From: DATAMF01 sp964472565
GTDB taxonomy: Bacteria > Chloroflexota > Anaerolineae > Aggregatilineales > Aggregatilineaceae
Reading direction: 5' to 3'
Length of the DNA: 64,000 nt
NCBI GenBank assembly: GCA_964472565.1
Contig: CAYYNB010000002.1
Location: 34,910-98,909 of the forward strand
Shown here: in pieces, positions 34,661 through 43,785 of the stretch
Position numbering within the stretch: the stretch's first letter is position 1
Layout of the letters: every line of letters starts with the position of its first letter
Position numbers and translations under genes: made by a program
The notes under the pieces: model-generated
Seen by the model: only the letters and a program-made list of their open reading frames with translations
Told to the model about the DNA's origin: nothing
Databases searched by the model: none

Positions 34661-34684
34661 AAATAAAATAGTGGCGCAGCTTTA
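34661..34684 (+). repeat. Intergenic repeat copy 2
   Basis: AAATAAAATA followed by GTGGCGCAGCTTTA, 25 nt before the ATG of the glycosidase gene. A TATACA hexamer lies between the repeat and the start codon. Confidence 0.6.
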
Positions 34685-34708
34685 TCAATTCTATACAGTG
34701 AGAGTGAC

Positions 34709-36166
34709 ATGGTTGAACAATGGGCTGTTTTCGAACTATCGCTGAAGGGGCCGAGCGATGGTAATCCGTTTACAGATGTGGCCTTTGGGGCAGAATTCAG
34801 GCACGAAGGCCGGTGTATTGAAGTCAATGGGTTCTATGATGGGGCTGGCTTCTACCGGGTACGGCTGATGCCGGATCAGGTGGGCGATTGGCATTACACC
34901 ACCCGGAGCAATATCCGTGAACTCGCCGGCGTTGAAGGTTCATTCGTCTGCACGCCGCCGGGCAGTTCCAATCACGGGCTGGTGCGCGTCCAGAACACCT
35001 ATCACTTCACCTACGATGATGGAACACCCTATTATCCCTTTGGCACCACCTGTTATGCCTGGGTGCATCAAGGCACTGACCTTGAAGAGCAAACCCTGAA
35101 CACACTGCGTACTGCGCCCTTCAACAAGCTTCGTATGTGTGTTTTCCCCAAGCATTATCCCTATAACGAAAACGAACCGGTCTACCATCCCTTCGAGCAG
35201 AATATTTCAGGCGAATTCGATTTTACGCGCTTTAATCCGGCCTTTTTCCAGCATTTCGAAAAGCGTGTCGGTGATCTGCGCGATCTGGGTATCGAGGCGG
35301 ATGTTATTTTATTCCATCCCTATGATCGCTGGGGCTTTGCGCGGCTGGATGAAGCGAGTGATATTCGTTATTTGCGTTATATCATCGCGCGCCTGTCCGC
35401 CTACCGGAATGTCTGGTGGTCGCTGGCCAACGAATATGACTTTCTCCTGAAGGACAAACCGCTTACACGGTGGGAACGTTTTTTCACGCTGCTGCGCACC
35501 GAAGACCCCTACCAGCATTTAAGGTCGATTCACAATGGCGACACGCGAATGAATTATGACCACACCCGACCCGATGTCACGCATGTCAGCATCCAGAACT
35601 GGGACGTGCAGCAGGTCAACCAGTGGCGTACAACCTATCACAAGCCCATTGTTAACGATGAACTGGAATACGAAGGCAACATTCCTTTTCCCTGGGGCAA
35701 TATCACCGCCCAGGAACTTGTTCACCGGTGCTGGATCATGGTCACAAATGGCGGTTATGCCGGGCACGGGGAAACCTATTCCCATCCCGACGATCTGTTA
35801 TGGTGGTCCAAAGGGGGCGTGCTCCGGGGCGAAAGCTGGAAGCGTATTGCATTTTTGAGACAGATCATCGACGAAGCACCGCCAGGCGGTCTTTCCCCCC
35901 TCGAAGACTCCTGGGTCTGGGGCCGCGTAGCAGGCGGCATGAATGGCGATTACCGTCTTTTCTATTTTGGCATCCACCAGCCGGTTTCCTGGTCGATAGG
36001 GCTGCCCGATCACGATGTCACTATCGACATTATTGATACCTGGAACATGACCATTTCTCCTGGCACGCTGCGCCCACTTCCAGCGCAAGGCCCAGAGCGC
36101 TCGCCAGTCCATGAAATCGTGCTGCCGGGGAAACCGTATCTCGCTGTACGAATCAGAAAACGGTAG
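34709..36166 (+). CDS. Glycoside hydrolase-like, DUF5060/DUF4038/DUF5605 type
   Basis: A 485-residue protein without signal peptide. The N-terminal beta-sandwich (about 5-95; FTDVAFGAEFRHEG, VNGFYDGAGFYRVRLMPDQVGDW) matches the DUF5060 type. A TIM barrel (about 105-400) has YPFGTTCYAWVHQ, the KLRMCVFPKHYPY strand, WWSLANEYDF (acid/base Glu) and PIVNDELEYEGN (candidate nucleophile), as in DUF4038/GH140-like families. A small C-terminal beta domain closes the protein. It probably acts on a plant or microbial polysaccharide side chain or an imported oligosaccharide. The substrate is not readable. Confidence 0.85.
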   Translation: MVEQWAVFELSLKGPSDGNPFTDVAFGAEFRHEGRCIEVNGFYDGAGFYRVRLMPDQVGDWHYTTRSNIRELAGVEGSFVCTPPGSSNHGLVRVQNTYHFTYDDGTPYYPFGTTCYAWVHQGTDLEEQTLNTLRTAPFNKLRMCVFPKHYPYNENEPVYHPFEQNISGEFDFTRFNPAFFQHFEKRVGDLRDLGIEADVILFHPYDRWGFARLDEASDIRYLRYIIARLSAYRNVWWSLANEYDFLLKDKPLTRWERFFTLLRTEDPYQHLRSIHNGDTRMNYDHTRPDVTHVSIQNWDVQQVNQWRTTYHKPIVNDELEYEGNIPFPWGNITAQELVHRCWIMVTNGGYAGHGETYSHPDDLLWWSKGGVLRGESWKRIAFLRQIIDEAPPGGLSPLEDSWVWGRVAGGMNGDYRLFYFGIHQPVSWSIGLPDHDVTIDIIDTWNMTISPGTLRPLPAQGPERSPVHEIVLPGKPYLAVRIRKR

Positions 36167-36201
36167 CGGTAGGAACCGCTGTACTGGCGCGGTAAGCCTT
36201 T

Positions 36202-36231
36202 GTAGGGGCAGGTCCGCCAACCTGCCCCTAC
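36202..36231. terminator. Perfect palindromic hairpin between convergent genes
   Basis: GTAGGGGCAGGT (36202-36213) pairs with ACCTGCCCCTAC (36220-36231), loop CCGCCA. It sits between the convergent glycosidase and UroD-like genes, so it can end both transcripts. The GTAGGGGC...GCCCCTAC form resembles REP-like elements scattered in Chloroflexota genomes. Confidence 0.7.
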
Positions 36232-36247
36232 GCGTCATGACCGGACA

Positions 36248-37267
36248 TCAATACCCCTGTCCGTTCCCCCATTCGCGCAAAACCTGGGCCTGCGCCAATA
36301 GATTCGCGTGCGGTGTCCGGTCAGGAATTTCACACCCCGCCGCGCTGAAATACAGGGCGCAGGCCTGTTTCGCGCAGTCGCGCACAGCCACGCGGACTTG
36401 ATCAGGCGTCCCTTGCAGCATAACCCGCACCGGATCGAAATTTCCGCAAATCGCAATTTGACCGCCGAAGGTATCAACCGCCGCCGGAATCGATACCATC
36501 CAGTCCAGGTCGATAATATCCGCCCCACTTTGCCCCATATACGGCAGAATTTTGGTCGTATCCCCGCAAATATGCAGCCGTGCGATTCCGCCCATTTCAT
36601 GAACCGCCTCAAAGATCCGTTTCTCATACGGCAGCGCGTATTTCTGGTACATTCGAGGCGAAATTTGCGAGGCAATCGCATCCCCCAACCCGATTATATC
36701 CGCCCCGGCGGCGATCTGAGCTTTAGCAAAGGCTATCGCCACTTCGGTGCAGACTTCCAGCACATCCAGCAGCCATTCCGGGCGGTCATACACATCCGTC
36801 AGAAGGTTACTAACCCCGCGCAGATCGGCAGCCTCAGCCAGCGCCCCTTCTACCCACCCCATGATCGGCATCGTGCCTCCAACCCGTTCGCGAAATAGCC
36901 GCACCGCGTCCAGGCGGTCCGTCATCCGCCGCCCCTGTGTGGGATCAATGGGGCGCAGCGAGGCAAGATCGTCGGGGTGTTCGAGCCGGTATTTTTGCAA
37001 TACAGGCAGCCCATCATCAGGAAACTCAACCACCCCACCCAGATCAACCGTTTCCCGATACGGGTCGGAGATAGCCTGTGCAATATCCAGTTCAAAGACG
37101 TCAATAACCGCCCAATTCGCCTCACACAACACCCGGTAATCCTGGTAATAACGCGCGAGCGGCGCATTAATATAATGCGCGGCAAAAGTCATCATAATAT
37201 CAAAATTGGGAATCCGATCCACTGCAAGGCCGTTAAGTGTCCCTTTGAAACGTTCATAAGCATTCAT
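36248..37267 (-). CDS. Uroporphyrinogen decarboxylase-fold protein (MtaA/CmuA-like methyltransferase type)
   Basis: A 339-residue UroD-family TIM barrel. ARLHICGDTTKILPYM contains the His-x-Cys pair that binds zinc in the corrinoid:thiol methyltransferases (MtaA, MtbA, CmuA). True HemE enzymes lack this pair. AICGNFDPVRVMLQGTPDQV is the late barrel motif seen in the family. I start at ATG 37267: GGAGGAG lies 8 nt upstream, while the longer frame begins with TTG. No corrinoid protein gene is adjacent, so the methyl donor and acceptor remain unknown. Confidence 0.85.
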   Translation of the reverse strand: MNAYERFKGTLNGLAVDRIPNFDIMMTFAAHYINAPLARYYQDYRVLCEANWAVIDVFELDIAQAISDPYRETVDLGGVVEFPDDGLPVLQKYRLEHPDDLASLRPIDPTQGRRMTDRLDAVRLFRERVGGTMPIMGWVEGALAEAADLRGVSNLLTDVYDRPEWLLDVLEVCTEVAIAFAKAQIAAGADIIGLGDAIASQISPRMYQKYALPYEKRIFEAVHEMGGIARLHICGDTTKILPYMGQSGADIIDLDWMVSIPAAVDTFGGQIAICGNFDPVRVMLQGTPDQVRVAVRDCAKQACALYFSAAGCEIPDRTPHANLLAQAQVLREWGNGQGY

Positions 37268-37377
37268 CAAAAAAACTCCTCCATACCCTAAACTTCTGTG
37301 CCTCTTCCGATATTATACAATGGGGAATCGCCAGGATATTTGTGGCTCCCCATGCGAGGCTGTACAATTTAGGCCGG

Positions 37378-37405
37378 TCCAAGAAAATAATGACGCAGCC
37401 TTATT
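37378..37405 (+). repeat. Intergenic repeat copy 3
   Basis: TCCAAGAAAATAA followed by TGACGCAGCCTTATTAT, 28 nt before the ATG of the MFS gene. A hairpin (ATGGGGA at 37319-37325 with TCCCCAT at 37346-37352) lies upstream, in the divergent region with the UroD-like gene. Confidence 0.65.
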
Positions 37406-37432
37406 ATCTCATCTCGTTCCATAAGGTTCCCC

Positions 37433-38626
37433 ATGCCCCGTAACGTCTGGATCGTCACCTTCACTAGTTTTTTAACAGATGTCTCCAGTGAGATGATTTT
37501 TAATTTGCTGCCGCTGTTCCTCAAAAACGTGCTGGGAGTCAAAACCAATATCATTGGCATCATCGAAGGGGTTGCCGAAACAACAGCCAGTCTGCTCAAA
37601 ATCTTCTCCGGCTGGCTGTCGGACAAACTGGGACAGCGTAAATCGCTGACCGTTATCGGTTATGGACTGTCTGCCCTATCCAAGCCCTTCCTCTACATAG
37701 TCACGTCCTGGTGGGGGGTGCTCGCCGTGCGTTTCAGCGACCGGGTGGGCAAAGGTATCCGCACCGCGCCCCGCGATGCCCTGATCGCCGATACGGTTGC
37801 TGAAAATCGTCGTGGCGCGGCCTTCGGGCTGCATCGTGCGGGCGATACGGCGGGCGCTGCGCTGGGCATCCTGATCGCGCTGATCGTGGTCCTCGCCACG
37901 CAGCACGGCGGCTTGCACCTGGAACGTTCTACCTTCCGCACCCTGGTTTTGATCAGCATTATCCCGGCGGTACTGGCGGTCCTTATCCTCGCTTACGGAG
38001 CGAAGGATGTGCCCGTGACTAAAGTTCGTGCGGCCCCCCGACTGACGCTCAAAGGTTTTGATCGCCGCTTTCGCTGGTTCCTGTTGGCCGTAGCAGTCTT
38101 CACGCTGGGCAACTCGGCAGACGCGTTTGTGATCCTGCGTGCGCAGGATCGCGGCTTGAGCGTGGCGGGCATCCTCGGCATGCTGCTGACCTTCAATCTG
38201 GTTTATTCGACAATTTCCGGTCCAGCGGGGGTGCTCTCCGACCGGATCGGGCGGCACCGGCTGCTGCTCGGCGGCTGGACCGTATACGCCCTCCTCTATT
38301 TGGGGTTTGGGCTGGCCGCCGAAGCCTGGCAAATGTGGGTCTTGTATACGCTTTACGGCATCTACTACGGGGTAACAGAAGGCGCGGCGAAGGCCCTGGT
38401 AGCCGATCTGGTTGAGCCAGAGCAGCGCGGCACCGCCTATGGGGTCTATAGTGCGGCAGTCGGCCTTATGGCCCTTCCCGCCAGCGTGCTGGCAGGTGTG
38501 CTGTGGCAGGGCATGTGGGGCTGGAATGGCTTCGGCGCATCTGCCCCCTTCCTGTTTGGCGCGGTGCTGGCGCTGGGCGCTGCCGTGATCTTTATCGCAA
38601 CCCAAATGCGCGCCCCACAAAATTAG
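37433..38626 (+). CDS. MFS transporter
   Basis: A 397-residue, 12-helix major facilitator protein. The first helix has TSFLTDVSSEMIFNLLPLFL, loop 2-3 has SGWLSDKLGQRKSL, and RFSDRVGKGIRTAPRDALIAD is a charged loop found in a group of MFS proteins annotated as multidrug or inner-membrane transporters. The substrate is unknown. It stands alone, divergent from the UroD-like gene. Confidence 0.88.
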   Translation: MPRNVWIVTFTSFLTDVSSEMIFNLLPLFLKNVLGVKTNIIGIIEGVAETTASLLKIFSGWLSDKLGQRKSLTVIGYGLSALSKPFLYIVTSWWGVLAVRFSDRVGKGIRTAPRDALIADTVAENRRGAAFGLHRAGDTAGAALGILIALIVVLATQHGGLHLERSTFRTLVLISIIPAVLAVLILAYGAKDVPVTKVRAAPRLTLKGFDRRFRWFLLAVAVFTLGNSADAFVILRAQDRGLSVAGILGMLLTFNLVYSTISGPAGVLSDRIGRHRLLLGGWTVYALLYLGFGLAAEAWQMWVLYTLYGIYYGVTEGAAKALVADLVEPEQRGTAYGVYSAAVGLMALPASVLAGVLWQGMWGWNGFGASAPFLFGAVLALGAAVIFIATQMRAPQN

Positions 38627-39208
38627 CGCCTTAGCGCCAGAGGTTGTTTTTCGTAGAGGCGCTTCCGTTTTGCTCCCAATTTGCGTCAACTTAAGCCGTT
38701 TTTCGGCGGAAAATATCCCGTTGGCGAACAGGGTGGATTGAATGGCGGACCGTTGTCGATACCGTCTTTCCCGCCACACCCGTTGACGTGGGCTTCCCCC
38801 TCTTCCAACTCGGTTGGAGAGAGGGACCGAGGGGGTGAGGTTCGTCGGAGGCAATTCACGACTTGCCCCTACTGTGTAACCCCCACATTATTAACCATCC
38901 AAGTTAGCCATCCAAGTTCACCATCGAATGACTATACATCTCCGAACATTCGTGCTATCCTGATTCTCAGATAACACCGCACCTTTAATCATTTTTCCCC
39001 GTCTCGCGTCGCCAAATACCCTTCCACGACGCGAGTTTTCCCCTCAAACCCGCATAAAGGGGGGGGGGTCAAGAAAATATTGGCGCAGCCTTACTGGCAA
39101 AAAGTGGCACTTCCTGCCAGGATCTCGATCCACTGGCGAACGGTTTTCCCCTCAAATAGTCCAAAACAGGCGGTCAAAGGGGGGGCGGGGGTCGATGCTC
39201 ACAAAAAC
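38627..39208. other. 582-bp non-coding region with repeats and hairpins
   Basis: No credible gene is seen. The region holds a degenerate C/G-rich inverted segment (38790-38840, CTTCCAACTCGGTTGGAGAG core). A 13-nt tandem repeat (CCATCCAAGTT at 38895 and 38908) follows. An 8-bp hairpin CTCGCGTC/GACGCGAG (39003-39035) is followed by TTTT and is terminator-like. There are two diverged copies of GTTTTCCCCTCAAA followed by a G-run (39034-39070 and 39143-39197), and one copy of the AAGAAAATA/CGCAGCCTTA repeat. The G-runs (10 G at 39059-39068) could form quadruplexes or be assembly-sensitive. Confidence 0.7.
39068..39093 (+). repeat. Intergenic repeat copy 4
   Basis: GTCAAGAAAATAT followed by TGGCGCAGCCTTA, directly after a 10-G run. 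Unlike the other copies it is not next to a plus-strand start codon; it lies downstream of the minus-strand ABC transporter gene. Confidence 0.65.
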
Positions 39209-41164
39209 CTATGCGACAGGTTCTTTGTCCCGGCTGAACTGCGTCTCATACAGTTGCGCATACAGCCCACCCTGCGCCAGCAGGTCGTGATGAGTGCCGC
39301 GTTCTACGATCTGGCCCCGATCCATCACCAGGATCATATCCGCCGCCAGAATCGTGCTCAGCCGGTGCGCGATCACGATGCTCGTCCGTCCGGCCATCAC
39401 CGTCTTCAGCGCATCCTGGATCAGCGCTTCCGATTGGCTGTCCAGGTGGCTCGTCGCTTCGTCCAACACCAGGACTCGCGGGTCTTTGAGAATCACGCGC
39501 GCAATCGCGACACGCTGTTTTTCGCCGCCGCTCAATCGATACCCGCGTTCGCCCACAATCGTATCGTAACCGTTCGGCAGTCCCGCAATAAAATCGTGGA
39601 TATTCGCCGCCCGGCACGCCGCTTCGATCTCATCGGGTGTCGCGTCCAGTTTGGCATAGATCAGATTCGTGTGAATCGTATCGTGGAACAAATGCGTTTC
39701 CTGCGTCACCATCCCGATCTGCGCCGCCAGCGAATCCAGCGTCACTTCCCGCAGATCACACCCATCGATCAGAATCCGCCCTTCATTCGGATCATACAAT
39801 CGCGGAATCAGGTACGTCATCGTGGTTTTACCCGCGCCGCTCGGCCCCACCAGCGCCACGAGCTGCCCCGGCTGAATATCAAACGACACGTGTTCCAGCG
39901 CCATTTCACGTGCCTGGCTGCTGTGTTCTTCTTTTTCATTTTTTTCGTCTTTGGCTTCTTGATGCTTGTCGTTGACCTTCGCACCTTCGCCCGACAGCAC
40001 CGCCTCGACGCTTTCCATATGACCGTGCCGCACGACGTTGCTCAATGCGCTCATTTCCCCCGCGCGATACGTAAATGTGACATCCTCGAAGGTCAGCCGC
40101 CCTTTCACATCCCGCAGCACCTGCGCGTTTTCCTTCTCCGGCACATCCAGCGGCAGATCGATCACCTCGAACACGCGCTCAAAGCTCACCATCGACGTGG
40201 CAAAATCCACTGGCGCGGTAGACAACCCTTGCAGTGTTCCGTACAGCTTGGTCAGGTACGCGCTGAACGCCACAATCGTACCAATCGTGAACACCCCTTC
40301 CAGCACCAGGTAGCCGCCGACCCAATACACCAGCGCTGTGCCAACCGCCATCACCATCCCCAGCAGCACAAAAAATTGCATGCCCGCCACTGCCTGCCGC
40401 ACGCCGGTATCGCGCACGTTCGCCGCCCGATCCTCAAACCGTGCGATCTCCGTTTTTTCGCGTCCAAACAGCTTGACCAGCAGCACGCCGCCGATGTTCA
40501 GCGTTTCATTCATCATCGCGTTCATCTGCGCGTTGTAGCCCATCGCTTCCCGTGCGATAGTGCGCAGTTGTTTTCCGGCCCGCCGTGCAATCGGCACAAA
40601 CAGCGGAACCAGCACCAGTCCCATCAGCGTCAGCCGCCAATCGAGCGAGAACATCACGATCAGAATCGCCACCGCCTGGATCACGCTCGTTACAATATCC
40701 ACCACCGTATTGCTGATCGCCCGTTGTGCGCCGATCACATCGTTATTCAACCGGCTCATCAGCTCGCCCGTTTTGGTGTTGGTGAAAAACCGGATCGACA
40801 TCCGCTGCAAGTGGCTGTACAGCCGCACCCGCAGATCGAAGATCACCCCTTCGCCCACCATCGCATTCACCCGCCGCTGCAAAACGGTGACCCCGCCCCG
40901 CACAACCGGCAGCAGCACCAGTCCCAGCGCCAGCCAGTTCAGCCGCCCATAATCTTTTCCCGGCAGCGTGCGGTCAATCAAATCACGCAAAATCAGCGGT
41001 TGCAGCAAATCCAATCCGGTGCTGATCAAAATCAGCACCAGCAGCATCCCAATATGCACTTGATAGGGTCGCGCAAACCCCAACACCCGTTTGAGCAGCG
41101 TCCGGCTGACGTGTGGTTTCACATTATCATTCTGGATATACGCCCACATGCCATGAAAACCCAT
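39209..41164 (-). CDS. ABC exporter, fused membrane and ATPase domains (half-transporter)
   Basis: A 651-residue type IV ABC exporter subunit. Six membrane helices lie in about 25-320. The nucleotide-binding domain has Walker A GPSGAGKTT, signature LSGGEKQRVA and Walker B VLVLDEATSH. An unusual insertion of about 40 charged residues (Lys/Glu/Asp-rich, about 395-440) interrupts the start of the ATPase domain, just after the first strand region ALSNVV and before MALEHVSFDI; the strand motif appears twice around it. A homodimer is expected. It lies 38 nt after the WYL regulator gene on the same strand, so the two are probably one operon controlled by that regulator. Confidence 0.92.
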   Translation of the reverse strand: MGFHGMWAYIQNDNVKPHVSRTLLKRVLGFARPYQVHIGMLLVLILISTGLDLLQPLILRDLIDRTLPGKDYGRLNWLALGLVLLPVVRGGVTVLQRRVNAMVGEGVIFDLRVRLYSHLQRMSIRFFTNTKTGELMSRLNNDVIGAQRAISNTVVDIVTSVIQAVAILIVMFSLDWRLTLMGLVLVPLFVPIARRAGKQLRTIAREAMGYNAQMNAMMNETLNIGGVLLVKLFGREKTEIARFEDRAANVRDTGVRQAVAGMQFFVLLGMVMAVGTALVYWVGGYLVLEGVFTIGTIVAFSAYLTKLYGTLQGLSTAPVDFATSMVSFERVFEVIDLPLDVPEKENAQVLRDVKGRLTFEDVTFTYRAGEMSALSNVVRHGHMESVEAVLSGEGAKVNDKHQEAKDEKNEKEEHSSQAREMALEHVSFDIQPGQLVALVGPSGAGKTTMTYLIPRLYDPNEGRILIDGCDLREVTLDSLAAQIGMVTQETHLFHDTIHTNLIYAKLDATPDEIEAACRAANIHDFIAGLPNGYDTIVGERGYRLSGGEKQRVAIARVILKDPRVLVLDEATSHLDSQSEALIQDALKTVMAGRTSIVIAHRLSTILAADMILVMDRGQIVERGTHHDLLAQGGLYAQLYETQFSRDKEPVA

Positions 41165-41202
41165 AGCGTTTTCCTTCCACGATCAATACTCTATTCTCAA
41201 TC

Positions 41203-42204
41203 CTACCGGGTAAGTTCAGCGCTGCCTACTGCCCATTCAGGCAGGTAGAACTGGACAATTTTCTGGGCAATCTCAATGATATTCTCCCGCAGTTCGAGCG
41301 GTTCCAGCACCTCGACCTGCGCCCCAAATCCCAGCATATGATGCTGGGCAGCGTGAATGTTATCAAACGTCAGCGGCATCGTAATCCATCCCTGTTCATC
41401 CGCCGGCCCCGCCCGTTCGATTTCCCGCTCAATACTCTCGCCGAATATCTCCGGCAGAATTCGGACAATCACTGGCGCAATCCGCGCCCGCACCACATAC
41501 TGCGCTCGTGTATTTTCAAACTCCATCGAACTTTCGCGCCAGAACGTCGCCAGATCAAAGTCACTCGGACGCGTAAATCCTTCCTCGCCAATCACCGCGT
41601 TCAAAATCCGCGACACCCGGTAAACGCGCAGCCCTTCCGCCGACGCCCCCACCAGGTACCAGATGCTGGTTTTTGCCACCAACCCATACGGATCAATCGT
41701 CCGCTCATACTGCACGCCATCCGCCCGCCGGTACTCAATCCGCAGCTTGCGTTCCGCCCACACCGCCGCTTGCACCGTCGCCAGGTGCGTCACATCTTCG
41801 CGGTGCTGAAACCACCCCACTGGGTCCAACAGAATCCGCTCACGGGCATGTTCGGCATGCTGCTGCTGTACCGACGGTAGCGCCGCCAGCAGTTTGAGCA
41901 GCGCATCTTCCAGCGCCTTGCCCAGGCCCAGGTCGCCCATCGGCCCGGCCAACGTCGAGATAAACAGCGTCCGCGCTTCAGCCTCGGTCAGCCCGGTTAA
42001 ATTCGTGCGGTAGCCTTCGGTCAGCGTGCAGCCGCCGCCTGGACCCCGCTCCGCATATACCGGGATTCCCGCCGCGCTCAACGCATCCAGATCGCGGTAA
42101 ATCGTCCGCTCCGACACTTCCAGCATATCCGCCAGTTTGCTGGCCGTCACCCGTCCGCGTGTTTGCAGCAGCAGCAAAATCGACAGTAACCGGTCCGCGC
42201 GCAT
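41203..42204 (-). CDS. HTH/WYL-domain transcriptional regulator (YafY-like)
   Basis: A 333-residue regulator. The N-terminal DeoR-like winged helix (about 1-60; MLEVSERTIYRDLDALSAAGIPVY) precedes a WYL domain (about 135-215; RKLRIEYRRADG, VAKTSIWYLVGA, YRVSRI) and a C-terminal WCX-like extension. I start at ATG 42204 (MRADRLL): GGGAG lies 8 nt upstream. It is divergent from a ClbS/DinB gene. The intergenic region has a CTGACA-N5-TGTCAG palindrome that recurs upstream of the distant ABC pair at 57888. WYL domains sense nucleic-acid or nucleotide-type ligands in several systems; the ligand here is unknown. Confidence 0.9.
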   Translation of the reverse strand: MRADRLLSILLLLQTRGRVTASKLADMLEVSERTIYRDLDALSAAGIPVYAERGPGGGCTLTEGYRTNLTGLTEAEARTLFISTLAGPMGDLGLGKALEDALLKLLAALPSVQQQHAEHARERILLDPVGWFQHREDVTHLATVQAAVWAERKLRIEYRRADGVQYERTIDPYGLVAKTSIWYLVGASAEGLRVYRVSRILNAVIGEEGFTRPSDFDLATFWRESSMEFENTRAQYVVRARIAPVIVRILPEIFGESIEREIERAGPADEQGWITMPLTFDNIHAAQHHMLGFGAQVEVLEPLELRENIIEIAQKIVQFYLPEWAVGSAELTR

Positions 42205-42228
42205 CCCATTTTCTCCCAATAAAAATTC

Positions 42229-42277
42229 CTGACACTCAATTTCAAGAATAACATGAATACCTGACAGAGGGTGTCAG
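42229..42277. promoter_or_regulatory. Putative WYL-regulator operators
   Basis: A perfect palindrome CTGACA-GAGGG-TGTCAG spans 42261-42277. A degenerate copy CTGACA-CTCAA-TTTCAA spans 42229-42245, 32 bp away (about three turns). A TATGCT -10-like hexamer for the ClbS gene lies 10 nt after the perfect site. The regulator is inferred from its position. Confidence 0.6.
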
Positions 42278-42322
42278 CTATGAATGTTATGCTGGTAAAT
42301 GGTTCACGATGAGGAGACAGTT

Positions 42323-42829
42323 ATGCCCAAAGCAACATCCAAAATTGATCTGTTAAACCAGATCGAATCCGAGCGTGTGAAGCTCGAAAAAACGTTATCC
42401 GAGGTCAGTGATAATCAGATGAACATACCCGGAGCCTGTGGTGAGTGGGCCGTCAAGGATATTCTTACCCACCTGTTCGATTGGGAATGCCGCTTCCGCA
42501 CCTGGTACGAAGCCGGGTTGCGCGGCGAAAAACCCAAAACGCCCGATGAGAACTTCAACTGGCGTGAACTGCCCACGCTCAACCACCAGATCTATCTGAA
42601 GCATCATGACCGCTCCCTGGATGATATTCGCGCGGAGTTTGCTCGGTCCTACACCTTGACCCTGGACATTCTGCGCAATTTGCCCGAAGATCAACTCTTC
42701 GCGCCTGGCCTCTATTCCTGGTTGGGCAAATGGTCGCTTGCGCAGTATGCCACCTCCGCTACCAGCAGTCACTACCGCTGGGCCAGAACTGAAATCCGCA
42801 AATGGTTAAAAGGAGTCAATCATGGCTGA
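42323..42829 (+). CDS. ClbS/DfsB-type DinB-like four-helix protein
   Basis: A 168-residue protein. It opens MPKATSKIDLLNQIESERVK and has LSEVSDNQM and GEWAVKDILTHLFDWECR in the first helices, the hallmark of the ClbS/DfsB family in the DinB superfamily. ClbS of colibactin producers is a self-protection cyclopropane hydrolase; others are uncharacterised. Residues GAC-GEW and the His in LTHL fit the family. ATG 42323 was chosen for GAGGAG upstream. It is divergent from the WYL regulator and overlaps the following transglutaminase-like gene by 8 nt. Confidence 0.8.
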   Translation: MPKATSKIDLLNQIESERVKLEKTLSEVSDNQMNIPGACGEWAVKDILTHLFDWECRFRTWYEAGLRGEKPKTPDENFNWRELPTLNHQIYLKHHDRSLDDIRAEFARSYTLTLDILRNLPEDQLFAPGLYSWLGKWSLAQYATSATSSHYRWARTEIRKWLKGVNHG

Positions 42830-43745
42830 AACATCGGCTAACCCGCTCGTCTACTATTCCTATCCGGGCCTGATGACCGATCCCGGTGAGCATGTCGGCC
42901 TGCTCAAGGGTCTGCCCGCCGAAATTCCGGCGCTGGCCCGCATTGTGCATACCAATCTTTTGCACATCTTCTGGGCGCAGGCCTACAACCAGGAACTCTC
43001 TGATGAGCGTAAAGCAGGCGTCCAGCTTCGCCGCGTCTCGACCAAGCTGGCGCAGATCAAAGCGATGGATGATCGCCTGTTGACGGTGCCCCGTTCGCCC
43101 GAAAAACGGCTGGTGGGCAACTGCCGCGACTTCTCCGTGTTGATGGTTGCGCTCTTACAACATCAAGGGATTCCCGCCCGCGCCCGCTGCGGTTTCGGCA
43201 CCTATTTCGTGCCCGATCACTTTGAAGATCACTGGGTTGCCGAGTACTGGAACGCCGACGAACGGCGCTGGGTGCTGGTTGATGCCCAGTTGGATGAACT
43301 TCAATGCAAAGCATTGAACATTACCTTTGATCCCTGCGATGTCCCGCGTGATCAGTTCATCACGGGCGGCCAAGCGTGGCAGATGTGCCGCAGCGGTCAG
43401 GCCGACCCGGACAAGTTCGGTATCTTCGACATGCACGGTCTGTGGTTCGTGCGCGGCGACATGCTGCGCGATCTCGCCGCCCTCAACAAAATGGAACTGC
43501 TGCCCTGGGACTCGTGGGGTGTCATGATTGCGCCTGATGCGGATTCCGACTCGAACATGACCTTGATGGATCGCGCCGCCGAACTGACCCTGGCTGGTAA
43601 TGAAGATTTTGCCGATCTGCGTGCGTTCTACGAAGAACAACCCGCTGTGCGTGTTCCCGAAGTCATTCACACCTATCCCAACGGTCCCACCCCGCTCCAG
43701 TTTAACGTTCTCGCCGACGAAATCGTGTCCATCCCCACCACCTAA
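42822..43745 (+). CDS. Transglutaminase-like protease-fold protein
   Basis: A 307-residue cytoplasmic protein. The transglutaminase-core triad is visible: Cys in VGNCRDFSVLMVALLQ, His in FEDHWVAEYWN and Asp in WVLVDAQLDEL. The region after the core has no recognised domain. Such proteins act as peptidases or protein-modifying enzymes. It shares an 8-nt overlap with the ClbS-like gene and probably belongs to the WYL-controlled unit. Confidence 0.82.
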   Translation: MAETSANPLVYYSYPGLMTDPGEHVGLLKGLPAEIPALARIVHTNLLHIFWAQAYNQELSDERKAGVQLRRVSTKLAQIKAMDDRLLTVPRSPEKRLVGNCRDFSVLMVALLQHQGIPARARCGFGTYFVPDHFEDHWVAEYWNADERRWVLVDAQLDELQCKALNITFDPCDVPRDQFITGGQAWQMCRSGQADPDKFGIFDMHGLWFVRGDMLRDLAALNKMELLPWDSWGVMIAPDADSDSNMTLMDRAAELTLAGNEDFADLRAFYEEQPAVRVPEVIHTYPNGPTPLQFNVLADEIVSIPTT

Positions 43746-43785
43746 GACGTTCATCCGGGGCGATCATGCGAACTGATCGCCCCCG

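Noticed and set aside
38681..38974. 97-residue open frame in the non-coding island
   Set aside because: Its translation covers a C/G-rich repeat (Pro/Ser/Arg-rich stretch) and lacks a ribosome site; it is repeat sequence, not a gene.
39080..41248. 722-residue open frame on the plus strand
   Set aside because: It is the antisense shadow of the ABC exporter and WYL genes. Its translation is His/Gln/Arg-rich with no domain, while the minus strand has clear ABC motifs.
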